Below, piece by piece: positions 1-6,683 of a stretch of 64,000 bases of DNA. The position numbers and the translations under genes were made by a program. Each line of letters starts with the position of its first letter. Positions within the stretch are counted from its first letter, which is position 1. The stretch spans positions 1,922,001-1,986,000 of the forward strand of contig NZ_CP034450.1 of NCBI RefSeq assembly GCF_003952505.1, written 5' to 3'. A model generated the notes under the pieces. That model had not been told where the DNA came from and ran no database searches. It saw nothing but the letters and a program-made list of their open reading frames with translations. This DNA is from Mesorhizobium sp. M4B.F.Ca.ET.058.02.1.1 (GTDB lineage Bacteria; Pseudomonadota; Alphaproteobacteria; Rhizobiales; Rhizobiaceae).

Positions 1-54
1 AGGCAGAACTCGCGGAGCCCTCCAATGCCCTCTAACCCCGGCCAGGAGCGGGCC

Positions 55-363
55 ATGCCCGATGTAGAGCGAATTGCGGCCGAGTTGCGGGCGATCATCG
101 ACCACGACGCATCACTTGGTTTGAAGCCGCCGCTGCACGCCGAAATCCGCGCTCTTCTAGACGAACTGGCACGTCAAGGCGAGGCGTTGAAGCTGGCGAG
201 GGAGGCGCTGGACGCAATGGTTCACGCCGTGTGCGGTGAATCTGGCTTTGCGAATGCTGTCCGAGTGAACAGCGGTTTTGCTTATCCGTGGCCAGCGCTG
301 GATGAGGCGGAGGCTTTGGCAATAGAAGTGATCATGGAGAAGACCGATGAAAAATACCGTTAA
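55..363 (+). CDS. Hypothetical protein of an integrative element, first gene of an overlapping series
   Basis: I do not recognise this 102-residue protein. It is acidic and mostly helical in appearance, with no signal peptide or membrane segment. I chose the ATG at 55 because AGGAG lies six bases upstream; an in-frame ATG at 25 with a weaker GGAG is the alternative and would add ten residues. Its 3' end overlaps the next gene by 17 bases. It opens a run of five small genes that ends in a tyrosine integrase, so it is probably cargo or an accessory gene of a phage-like or integrative element. Function unknown. Confidence 0.6.
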   Translation: MPDVERIAAELRAIIDHDASLGLKPPLHAEIRALLDELARQGEALKLAREALDAMVHAVCGESGFANAVRVNSGFAYPWPALDEAEALAIEVIMEKTDEKYR

Positions 364-757
364 GTTCGACGCCGTTCTCGACATGAACGACCCGCAGTTT
401 GCGGAGAAGCTTCGCGCGGCCATTGGCGCCGAACCGGGCGAGCCCATCGAAGTCAGAACGCCTCAGTTTGACCGAACGGACGGGCTGACAGTTCCGAAGC
501 CTATCATGGACTTCGCCAAGCTGCCCGCTCTTTTTGAGGAAACCCTCAAACAGATCGGTTGTCAGAAATGGGACGAGCCCGACAAGGAAGGCAACGTTCT
601 CTGGCTCTACCCGGCCGAATGGTACGACCACATTCCAGAAGGCCACGTCATGCGCTGCATCGACGGGCATGACTATCCGTTCAGGCATGGCGAGACTGAC
701 AACGACATGCGCTTCGGCGCTCTCGCTTACGGTTTCCTGAGAAAGGCAGCGCCATGA
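347..757 (+). CDS. Hypothetical phage/island-type protein
   Basis: A 136-residue soluble acidic protein of unknown function. The start has GGAGAAG just upstream, inside the end of the preceding gene. The second half holds a Trp/Tyr-rich stretch (WLYPAEWYDHIP) followed by a Cys/His segment (CIDGHDYPFRHG), which suggests a compact folded domain. The stop overlaps the next ATG in an ATGA arrangement, so translation is probably coupled. Small proteins of this kind are common next to phage-type integrases, but I cannot assign a family. Confidence 0.6.
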   Translation: MKNTVKFDAVLDMNDPQFAEKLRAAIGAEPGEPIEVRTPQFDRTDGLTVPKPIMDFAKLPALFEETLKQIGCQKWDEPDKEGNVLWLYPAEWYDHIPEGHVMRCIDGHDYPFRHGETDNDMRFGALAYGFLRKAAP

Positions 758-807
758 CCGTCACCCGCGCCGCCCGCGCCTTCCTCTCTACACTGGAGGG
801 GAAGTAA
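754..807 (+). CDS. Candidate 17-residue micro-ORF coupled to both neighbours
   Basis: This 18-codon frame (MTVTRAARAF..., ending LEGK) starts in an ATGA overlap with the gene before it. It stops in a TAATG overlap with the gene after it. It may be a coupling peptide that carries ribosomes through the junction, or only chance spacing. Length alone gives little support; the evidence is the two exact stop/start overlaps within a series where every other junction also overlaps. Confidence 0.35.
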   Translation: MTVTRAARAFLSTLEGK

Positions 808-980
808 TGGTCACCCGCCCGACCCAGAAGATGGTCGATGAAGCCACCCTGGCGCTGTTCAACCACAACAGCGACCAGGCGCTTCAGTCATCCATCGAGC
901 TGCAACTGGTTACCCGGCCAACCAAGGAGGTTGTCAAGAACCTCCGGGCATGGGCCGATTATCTGGAGGAGCGATCGTGA
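807..980 (+). CDS. Small hypothetical protein (57 aa)
   Basis: A 57-residue protein starting MVTRPTQKMVDEAT and ending ADYLEERS. GGAGGGG stands six bases upstream of the ATG. The start overlaps the previous stop (TAATG) and its TGA overlaps the GTG start of the next gene (GTGA). The repeated TRPT motif near both ends of the first 40 residues is the only internal feature noticed. It is unrecognised, and is supported mainly by the strong ribosome binding site and exact overlaps. Confidence 0.5.
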   Translation: MVTRPTQKMVDEATLALFNHNSDQALQSSIELQLVTRPTKEVVKNLRAWADYLEERS

Positions 981-1207
981 CCCGATCGCTCGCCATCTCT
1001 CAGCGCCAGGTGCAATCCCTGATTCGGGCAGCCGAAGCAGAGAAAGCCATCGTGGAAGTCAAGGTCGGAAATGCAATTTACCGACTTATCCCCAAATCTC
1101 GGGCAGATGAATCGAAAGACGCTCTTGACGAGGACTCTTCGCCGGCGGCCTTTAAGACCTTCGAGGAATATCAGGCCTGGAGGGATAGCCGTGCTGGTAA
1201 AGATTAA
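977..1207 (+). CDS. Small hypothetical protein upstream of integrase, possibly DNA-associated
   Basis: A 76-residue protein read from a GTG with GGAGGA six bases upstream. The N-terminal half (ISQRQVQSLIRAAEAEKA, then a short beta-like VEVKVGNAIYRLIP) resembles the short basic proteins often found beside phage integrases; the C-terminal half is acidic and ends FEEYQAWRDSRAGKD. It overlaps the integrase start by 17 bases. It could be an excisionase-like or regulatory protein, but no clear helix-turn-helix is visible, so this is a guess from context. Confidence 0.5.
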   Translation: MTRSLAISQRQVQSLIRAAEAEKAIVEVKVGNAIYRLIPKSRADESKDALDEDSSPAAFKTFEEYQAWRDSRAGKD

Positions 1208-2249
1208 GGGCATCCACAAAGTCAAGATGACGCTCGCCGACGGATCCAAGGAGACCTACTACTACGCCTGGCGTGGCGGACCCAGGATGAAGGAGAAGCC
1301 GCATACCGAAGCTTTCTCCCGGGAGCATGCCCGTCTCAGGGAGAAGGCCGCCGAGACGGTCAAGGTGATCCTCACCCTGGATCATCTGATCGAGCACTTC
1401 ACCGGGCCGGAGCATCAGCGCAATCCCGACTTCCTGGTTCTCGCCGAGAGCACCAGGGTCGATCATCTCTATGCCTACAAGCTGGTTCGAAAGCACTGGC
1501 CGGAATGTCCCCTCGCCTTCACCCAGGCGAAGGGATTCAAGGGCGATATTCGCAAGTGGCATCGCTCCATGCGAGCCAATCCACGCAAGGCCGACAAGGC
1601 ACTGTTCTCGCTGTCCAAGGCGTTCTCCTACGCCATCGAGACCGAGTATCAGGGCATCGAGAAGAACCCATGCACCGGCATCAACCGGCTCTACGAGGGA
1701 TCCAGAAAGGAATTCCTCTGGACCCAGGAGCAGATAGAACTGGCTCGCGCAAAGCTTGAGCCGCATCTGCTGCTGCCTTTCGAGATCGCTCTCGCCACCG
1801 GCCAGCGCCAGGGTGACATCCTCGCCATGAGCTGGAAGCAGTGGGACGGCAAATACCTGCAGTTCGCCCAGTCGAAGACGGGCAAGAAGCTCAAGGTGCT
1901 GGCCAACACCCGCATCAAGACCATGCTCGACACCCTGCTGCCGGCCAACAAGGACAAGCTGCGGATCTGCCTCAACTCCCGCGGCCGTCCGTGGACCAAG
2001 GACGGTTTCAAATCTTCCTGGGGCAAGGCCATGAGCTCGGAAGAGATCAACATCGAAGGCGTCACCTATCACGATCTGCGCGGCACATTTATTTGCGAGC
2101 GCGCTCGTGAAGGATCCTCGATCGAGGACATTACACGCATCTCCGGCCACTCAATGGCCGAAATCAGATCGGTGCTGGAAAAGCATTATCTCGCCACCGA
2201 CCAGGGGCTTTCCGACGCGGTTATCCTGCGCTCTGAAAAGAACCCCTAG
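1191..2249 (+). CDS. int: Phage-type tyrosine recombinase/integrase
   Basis: A site-specific recombinase of 352 residues that would integrate or excise the element at the adjacent tRNA-Arg gene. The catalytic tetrad is visible in order: Arg in ATGQRQGD, His-x-x-Arg in HDLRGTF, His in ISGHSM and the nucleophilic Tyr in KHYLATD. The N-terminal third is the arm-binding and core-binding part. I chose the GTG start at 1191 because GGAGGG lies six bases upstream; an ATG at 1071 in the same frame has no such signal and would run through the preceding gene. The gene is transcribed toward the tRNA 3' end, which lies 87 bases past the stop. All catalytic residues are present, so it may be active. Confidence 0.93.
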   Translation: MLVKIKGIHKVKMTLADGSKETYYYAWRGGPRMKEKPHTEAFSREHARLREKAAETVKVILTLDHLIEHFTGPEHQRNPDFLVLAESTRVDHLYAYKLVRKHWPECPLAFTQAKGFKGDIRKWHRSMRANPRKADKALFSLSKAFSYAIETEYQGIEKNPCTGINRLYEGSRKEFLWTQEQIELARAKLEPHLLLPFEIALATGQRQGDILAMSWKQWDGKYLQFAQSKTGKKLKVLANTRIKTMLDTLLPANKDKLRICLNSRGRPWTKDGFKSSWGKAMSSEEINIEGVTYHDLRGTFICERAREGSSIEDITRISGHSMAEIRSVLEKHYLATDQGLSDAVILRSEKNP

Positions 2250-2260
2250 AGAACAAAAAT

Positions 2261-2300
2261 TGTAAAATGACTGTAAAAGGGTCTAGAAAAGGTCAGAAAA
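2261..2300 (+). repeat. AT-rich short direct repeats between integrase and tRNA (possible arm sites)
   Basis: The spacer between integrase and tRNA is AT-rich against a GC-rich background. It contains TGTAAAA twice, 11 bases apart (2261 and 2272), then AGAAAA twice, 10 bases apart (2285 and 2295), each preceded by GGTC. Short helically phased repeats next to an integrase are typical of recombinase or accessory-factor arm sites. That role is inferred. Confidence 0.35.
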
Positions 2301-2336
2301 TGAGCTACCACCAAACGAAAATATCCAAGGAAATCA

Positions 2337-2413
2337 TGGCGATCCCGGCAGGATTCGAACCTGCGACCATCGGCTTAGAAGGCCGGTGCTCTATCCAGCT
2401 GAGCTACGGGACC
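2337..2413 (-). tRNA. tRNA-Arg (anticodon TCT)
   Basis: A 77-base cloverleaf with a 7-bp acceptor stem GGTCCCG/CGGGATC (one G-U pair), D-arm GCTC...GAGC, anticodon loop CTTCTAA, T-arm around GGTTCGAATCC and an encoded CCA. The loop gives anticodon TCT, reading AGA/AGG. The 3' end faces the integrase gene, the usual arrangement when a tRNA 3' half is the attachment site. Confidence 0.96.
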
Positions 2414-2468
2414 GCTGGCCGGCCGCGCCGGCTGATGCTTCGCGAAGGGCGCCGTCCGGCTTGCCGGC

Positions 2469-2774
2469 TCAGTGCGTCCAGGGCGTCCTGCGGTCATAGC
2501 GGAAATTCTCCGCGTAGGAAATCTGCCGGCGCTTGGGCTCCTTCGGCTCCTCGACGCGGAAGGCAAGGCCTTCCTTCTCGGCATAGGCCACCGCCTCTTC
2601 CCTGGTGTCGAAAGTCAGCCTGATCTGGCTCAACATGTCGCCAGAGGTGGTGTAGCCCATCAGCGGGTCGATCTTCTTGCGCTGCGCGGGATCGAATTCC
2701 AGCACCCAGCGACCGGTCTTGGCCTTGCCGGATTGCATCGCGGTTTTGGCTGGGCTGAAAATGCGCGCGGACAT
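2469..2774 (-). CDS. ETC complex I subunit, NDUFS4-like (18 kDa accessory subunit)
   Basis: A 101-residue protein of the family matching mitochondrial NDUFS4, an accessory subunit on the peripheral arm of NADH:ubiquinone oxidoreductase. The family is found in alphaproteobacteria outside the main nuo operon. Recognisable features are the N-terminal ARIFSPAKTAMQSGK, then the central GRWVLEFDP and MGYTTSGDM segments. The C-terminal half has AVAYAEKEG and ends in KRRQISYAENFRYDRRTPWTH-type residues. I chose the ATG at 2774, with GAGG about five bases upstream, over an in-frame GTG two codons earlier. The gene stands alone just past tRNA-Arg and faces away from the repeat array. Confidence 0.88.
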   Translation of the reverse strand: MSARIFSPAKTAMQSGKAKTGRWVLEFDPAQRKKIDPLMGYTTSGDMLSQIRLTFDTREEAVAYAEKEGLAFRVEEPKEPKRRQISYAENFRYDRRTPWTH

Positions 2775-2924
2775 GTCCACCTCGTTGCTCCCCGGAGCAG
2801 CACTCCAGGCGTTTGTACCGACGCCCGCCCTCGAAAAGCCCTATTCAGGTTCTCCCGGTCGCGCGCCCACCCCGTCATTACTGTGCAATGACGCCGGCGG
2901 CAAGGCGGGTTTGCAACGGACCGC

Positions 2925-3026
2925 ACGACGATTGGCAATCGCGCGGGCGACGATTGGCAATCGCGCGGGCGACGCGGTCGGCGACGTTTTGAAAACGCGC
3001 CTGCGACGTTTTGCAAACGCGCCTGG
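2925..3026. repeat. Array of 22-bp repeats made of short palindromes
   Basis: Two tandem copies containing CGATTGGCAATCG (2929 and 2951) are followed by a 12-bp partial copy. Two tandem copies with CGTTTTGAAAACG (2985) and CGTTTTGCAAACG (3007) come next. Both pairs have a 22-bp period and share a GCGACG...CGCGC frame, so they look like diverged versions of one unit. The array sits between the complex I subunit gene and the monooxygenase gene. It could be a cluster of protein-binding sites or a mobile intergenic repeat. Confidence 0.7.
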
Positions 3027-3050
3027 TTGGCGCGAGACTGGAGGCGGCAT

Positions 3051-3086
3051 ATGTCGGATACACTGGTGTGCCACTCACGGCTATGA
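3051..3086 (+). CDS. Candidate 11-residue leader peptide of the monooxygenase gene
   Basis: MSDTLVCHSRL is read from an ATG with GGAGG four bases upstream, the best ribosome binding site in this leader. Its TGA overlaps the ATG at 3083 of the following flavoprotein (ATGA). The larger gene has no clear binding site of its own, so its translation may depend on this short frame. No obvious attenuator hairpin was found. Confidence 0.35.
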   Translation: MSDTLVCHSRL

Positions 3087-4261
3087 CAATGACAGACATG
3101 GCAGCGGAAACCTTGCCGGCCGGCCGACCGGGAACCTTCGAGGGCGCGATCGTGATCGGCGCCGGCGCCGCCGGGCTCGCTGTGGCCCAGGCGCTCGCCG
3201 CTGCCGGCGTGGCGACACAGGTGCTGGAGCGGGAAAACAGGCTGGCCGAACCCTGGCACAGACGGCATGAGAACCTGCATCTCAACACCCACCGCGATCT
3301 TTCCGCGCTGCCCGGTGTCGCCTATCCCGCCGGCACGCCGGCGTTTCCGCACCGCACCACGGTGATCGGCCACCTCAATCACTTCGCCGAAGCGCACCGG
3401 CTGCCGGTCGAATTCGGCATCGCCGTCAAGGACGTGAGCTTCAACGGCGATCACTGGACGGTGAGGACCAGCGCCGGGCCGCGGCGCGCGCGCCATGTCG
3501 TGGTCGCCACCGGGCGCGACCGACAGCCGTTCATTCCCGTCTGGAAAGGCATGGAGGACTTTCCCGGGCGCATCGTCCATTCGGCGGATTTTGGCGCGGC
3601 GAAGGACTATGAGGACAAGAAGGTACTGGTGGTCGGCGCCGGCAATTCGGGCTTCGACGCGCTCAATCACCTTTCCGGAGCCAAGACCGGACAGATGTGG
3701 CTGGCGGCGCGCAACGGCCCCTCGCTGTTGCCCAAGCGCATCGGACAGATCGCCGTGCACCGTTTTTCGCCTTTCATGGCGCGGCTGCCCGTGCGGCTGG
3801 CGGACTGGGCGATGGCGCTGACCCAGCGCCTTGTCTTCGGCGACCTCAGCAAATTCGGCCTGCCGCGCGCGCCCTTGGGCGGCGCCAGCCGCCTCGGCTC
3901 CGACTATACGGCGATCGCCTCCGACGACGGCGCCGTCGATGCCATCAGGGCCGGCAGGGTCATCGTGGTGCCGCAGGTCAGGGAATTCACCCGCGACGGC
4001 GTCATCCTGGATGACGGTCAGACCATCACGCCCGACGTCGTGATCGCCGCAACCGGCTATCGCACCGGGCTGGAGCCGATGCTCGGCCAGCTCGGCGTGC
4101 TCGACGGCAAGGGCGTGCCGCTGTTCAACGGCGCCGACAGCGATCCAAAGCTGCCGGGCCTGTGGTTCACCGGCATGCGGCCGAGCATCCGCGGCTGCTT
4201 TGCCAATGCTAGGATCCAGGGCGCCGCAATCGCCCGCAAGATCGCCGGACAGCGGCGCTGA
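3083..4261 (+). CDS. Flavin-containing monooxygenase-like NAD(P)/FAD oxidoreductase
   Basis: A 392-residue group B flavoprotein monooxygenase-like enzyme (CzcO/FMO superfamily), expected to use NADPH, FAD and O2 to oxygenate a small nucleophilic or lipophilic substrate. Motifs in order are the FAD Rossmann fingerprint VIGAGAAG near residue 25, the FMO-like signature FPGRIVHS, the NADPH Rossmann fingerprint VVGAGNSG and the late ATGYR motif. Cytosolic, with no signal peptide. The start at 3083 overlaps the leader peptide stop; upstream in-frame starts would extend into the repeat array. It is probably monocistronic, with tRNA-Pro about 95 bases downstream. The substrate is unknown. Confidence 0.85.
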   Translation: MTMTDMAAETLPAGRPGTFEGAIVIGAGAAGLAVAQALAAAGVATQVLERENRLAEPWHRRHENLHLNTHRDLSALPGVAYPAGTPAFPHRTTVIGHLNHFAEAHRLPVEFGIAVKDVSFNGDHWTVRTSAGPRRARHVVVATGRDRQPFIPVWKGMEDFPGRIVHSADFGAAKDYEDKKVLVVGAGNSGFDALNHLSGAKTGQMWLAARNGPSLLPKRIGQIAVHRFSPFMARLPVRLADWAMALTQRLVFGDLSKFGLPRAPLGGASRLGSDYTAIASDDGAVDAIRAGRVIVVPQVREFTRDGVILDDGQTITPDVVIAATGYRTGLEPMLGQLGVLDGKGVPLFNGADSDPKLPGLWFTGMRPSIRGCFANARIQGAAIARKIAGQRR

Positions 4262-4355
4262 GCGGCTGCAGGGCGCAGCGTTTTTTCCCGCCCTTCCCTT
4301 TTTTCTTTTCGTGGGTTGCCTTCGCGGGCCCGGAACCCTATACGCCGCGAGGCCT

Positions 4356-4432
4356 CGGAGTGTAGCGCAGCCTGGTAGCGCACCTGATTTGGGATCAGGG
4401 GGTCGCAGGTTCGAATCCTGCCACTCCGACCA
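4356..4432 (+). tRNA. tRNA-Pro (anticodon TGG)
   Basis: A 77-base tRNA with acceptor stem CGGAGTG/CACTCCG, D-arm GCGC...GCGC, anticodon stem CCTGA/TCAGG enclosing TTTGGGA (anticodon TGG), T-arm GGTTCGAATCC and an encoded CCA. The DNA downstream is a decayed segment with a toxin-antitoxin pair, so this tRNA may also be an integration hotspot. Confidence 0.96.
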
Positions 4433-4531
4433 TTCCAGCTATGGGCCGGAGCATGGGCGCCAGTTTGCAAACGCGGCAAGCCAATCCGCCTCGATCCGGG
4501 CCAGTAAGGCTCCAGCCATGGCCGCGTTGTC

Positions 4532-4880
4532 GTGGCGGTCCTCGACCGGGACGACTGGTTGCAGAACACCGATGTCATTGTGCTGGTCGACGCGAGGAGG
4601 CGGCGCCTGACGTGGGTGCCGCGCGATCTCTGGTCACCGATGACCGGCGACCGCATCAACAAGGCTTTCGCGCAGGGCGGCGGCGCGCCGCTGCTCAAGG
4701 CGCTGGCCGAACTCGGCTTTCGGGCCGGGAGCGTGCTCTGCCTCAGGCGCGCGGCAAGCGAGGCCGCACTCGCAGGCATCTCCGTCACCGTACCGGTCAG
4801 CGAGCCGCTCGACTTCTGGTATCCGCTGACTCCAACCGGCCGCATCGAGGACGGCAGGATCGAGGTGTCAGCTGCGGAAG
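4532..4880 (+). pseudogene. Remnant of an LCP (LytR-CpsA-Psr)-like protein
   Basis: This frame contains TDVIVLVDARRRRLTWVPRD and GDRINKAFAQGG. Both match the pattern of the LCP catalytic domain (DTIMLV..., IPRD, INAAY..GG), whose intact members attach glycopolymers to the cell envelope. The usual N-terminal membrane anchor is absent, there is no convincing start (only a GTG), and the similarity stops near GRIEV, after which the frame is low-quality sequence. I read it as a fragment of a larger gene truncated at both ends. The alternative is a short unrelated gene. Confidence 0.45.
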
Positions 4881-4892
4881 CGCACGGCACAT

Positions 4893-5218
4893 CACCTGAT
4901 ACAACTCGCCAAAACCCGGGAATACCTGGTCACGCGCTACAGCCCGCAAACGACCTCCTATACGCAGATCAACAGGCTGCTGGCGACCCTGGAGGAACTT
5001 GCCGGGAAGTGGGGAATTAGGCGAACCGCCTTGTTGAATTGTCTATTTCGATGGGTGAGTTCGATGTCTCTGAAAGGCAAGCTCGCCGGGCGAGAACCCC
5101 AACCGCCTTGCACCCGGCGAGCCTACAACCCGATCTGGAACGTGATCGGGACCGGGGTCAGCCGGCATATTGGACGGTGCAAGATGGATGCCAGTGGCTT
5201 GGTCCAATATTGGGACAG
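4893..5218 (+). other. Decayed segment with a second coding fragment
   Basis: One base out of frame with the LCP-like remnant, a stretch reads HLIQLAKTREYLVTRYSPQT and continues through QINRLLATLEELAGKWG. It looks like a genuine protein C-terminus but has no start of its own. It could be the tail of the same ancestral gene after a frameshift or a piece of another gene. Between it and the toxin gene I see no intact coding sequence. Confidence 0.35.
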
Positions 5219-5641
5219 CTACGTCGCATTTTGCCAAGGATCGACGACTGGTATGCCCGCCGCATGAAAGGCCGACGTGTCACGCGAAGCGACGTGGAAG
5301 CCTTTGGCATCGGCGATAGCCGCTATATAGCCGTCGGGTATGGGGAACCCCTTGCCCGCCGTTCTGGCTTTTGCGGCAAGGCCGGCATACTGCCGCGCTG
5401 CCTGCACGTCGAATGGCAGAACGCGCTGATCAAACACCGCGCATATGCCAGCAAAGGCCTCAGCCAGGACATTCTTGCGGCGCCCCGCAGGCATCACCTC
5501 GATACCGAATAGCACCTCTGCGAGCGTAACGCTGGAAATATACAATGTTTCAGCAGCCTGATCGTCCAGCCATGCCAGCACCGCCGGATGGGGTTCCGGC
5601 CTCATCACCTCCGAAACGACATTGATGTCCAGGAGAATCAT
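5219..5641 (-). CDS. PIN-domain toxin, FitB/VapC type
   Basis: A 140-residue PIN-domain ribonuclease toxin expected to cleave RNA with bound Mg2+ or Mn2+. The acidic quartet is visible: Asp in ILLDINVVSE, Glu in SSVTLAEVLFG, Asp in FPIPDGYIAA and Asp in VASRDTSAF. The arrangement SEVMRPEPHP...VLAWLDDQ is typical of the FitB subgroup. Its ATG overlaps the antitoxin stop (ATGA), so the two form a coupled operon with antitoxin first. The pair lies in a decayed region after tRNA-Pro, consistent with a mobile or stabilising module. Confidence 0.92.
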   Translation of the reverse strand: MILLDINVVSEVMRPEPHPAVLAWLDDQAAETLYISSVTLAEVLFGIEVMPAGRRKNVLAEAFAGICAVFDQRVLPFDVQAARQYAGLAAKARTAGKGFPIPDGYIAAIADAKGFHVASRDTSAFHAAGIPVVDPWQNAT

Positions 5642-5892
5642 TCAAATCTCAGGGGCTCGGCCGGGCTTTTGTCGCGGACCTGCTCCAGCGCATCGACATC
5701 CTCGTCTTTCACGCCGGCGCGGCGGGCGATTTCGGACAGCAAAGAGCCCAGCTTCACGCGCCCCTCGGGCCGCACGGCGTTCTCGAGTATGGCCCGGATC
5801 TCCGCCTCCGTGCTTCGGCCATGGATGGCGGCCTGCACGCGCAGAGCGCGGTGGGTTTCTTCCGGAATGTTTCTGATCGTCACAGATGGCAT
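5638..5892 (-). CDS. FitA-like ribbon-helix-helix antitoxin
   Basis: An 84-residue antitoxin. The N-terminus (MPSVTIRNIPEETHRALRVQ) is an Arc/FitA-type ribbon-helix-helix DNA-binding domain with the usual GRSTEAEIRAIL second helix. The C-terminal part would wrap the toxin and block its active site. I prefer the ATG at 5892, because the ATG three codons upstream at 5901 lies inside the operator palindrome and lacks a binding site. RHH antitoxins normally repress their own promoter, and repeated GATRTCA motifs immediately upstream fit that. Confidence 0.88.
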   Translation of the reverse strand: MPSVTIRNIPEETHRALRVQAAIHGRSTEAEIRAILENAVRPEGRVKLGSLLSEIARRAGVKDEDVDALEQVRDKSPAEPLRFE

Positions 5893-5950
5893 TGATATCA
5901 TTCCGATGTCATTGACATCACTCAGATATCACTATCTGGCTCCGATGTCA
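5893..5950. promoter_or_regulatory. Putative operator of the FitAB-type module
   Basis: The region upstream of the antitoxin contains TGATATCA (5893-5900) and a perfect inverted repeat GATGTC/GACATC (5905-5910 and 5914-5919). GATATCA (5925) and GATGTCA (5944) follow. Half-sites of the form GATRTCA recurring every 10-20 bases are what cooperative RHH dimers bind. The binding role is inferred. Confidence 0.55.
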
Positions 5951-5972
5951 CGCGTCGGCTGCCGAACAAGAC

Positions 5973-6677
5973 TCAAATCTCGAACTCGCCCTGCCCTTCG
6001 TCCATGGCGCTGACGGTCTCGGCGGCGAGCGCCCGGGTGATCGGCGTCTTGCGCTCCAGGGCCGCGCGGTCGAGGCGTCCAACCACGCGCATGGCGGTGG
6101 CCAGCGAGCGTTCGATGCGCCTGACCAGATATTGCACGACATGCGGCTCCACCTCGACCTGGCGGTCGGCGAAGAGTTTGGTGATGACGCCGGCAAGCAA
6201 AAGATCGTCGGGCTCGTGGATCTCGACGGTCGCGGCAGCCTTCAGCCGCGAGATGAGATCGGGCAGTTCGACACCCCAGGCCGAGGGAAAGCGCCTGGCC
6301 GTCAGCAGCAGGCTGGAGCCGGCGCCACGGACCGTATTGATGAGATGGAACAGGCCCGTCTCGTCAACCGGATGCTTGTCGACATCGTCGATCAGGACGG
6401 ACCTGTGGCCGAGGTCGGCGATGCACTCTTCGATGCGTCCGGCATCCACCCTTAGCGCGCTGGCGCGGGCCTGCCAGATCGAGGCCAGATGCGTCTTGCC
6501 GGAGCCGGCCGGGCCGGCCAGCACCACGACCGGCGAAGGCCAGTCGGGCCAGCGATCGACCAGCGCCACCGCCTGGGCGTTGGTCGAAGACACCACGAGC
6601 TCGTCACGTGAATAGCCCGTGCCGTGACCGAGATCGAGCGGCAGCTGGCGCGGCGGATCGGTTCTGTCAGCGGCCAT
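5973..6677 (-). CDS. hdaA: DnaA regulatory inactivator HdaA
   Basis: A 234-residue AAA+ protein related to DnaA domain III. With the DNA-loaded sliding clamp it would stimulate ATP hydrolysis on DnaA and so limit re-initiation. Visible features are QLPLDL near residue 11 (the clamp-binding motif expected in Hda proteins), the Walker A motif GPAGSGKTH, the Walker B-like VLIDDVDK and the sensor-type TARRFPSAW. The length and absence of a DNA-binding domain IV separate it from DnaA. It lies six bases past the AI-2E family permease gene, and the hdaA-permease-phosphatidyltransferase order divergent from purMN recurs in Rhizobiales. Confidence 0.9.
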   Translation of the reverse strand: MAADRTDPPRQLPLDLGHGTGYSRDELVVSSTNAQAVALVDRWPDWPSPVVVLAGPAGSGKTHLASIWQARASALRVDAGRIEECIADLGHRSVLIDDVDKHPVDETGLFHLINTVRGAGSSLLLTARRFPSAWGVELPDLISRLKAAATVEIHEPDDLLLAGVITKLFADRQVEVEPHVVQYLVRRIERSLATAMRVVGRLDRAALERKTPITRALAAETVSAMDEGQGEFEI

Positions 6678-6683
6678 GGCGCG

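Noticed and set aside
2925..3026. Possible CRISPR array
   Set aside because: The units are tandem without unique spacers and are themselves palindromic; no cas genes are nearby.
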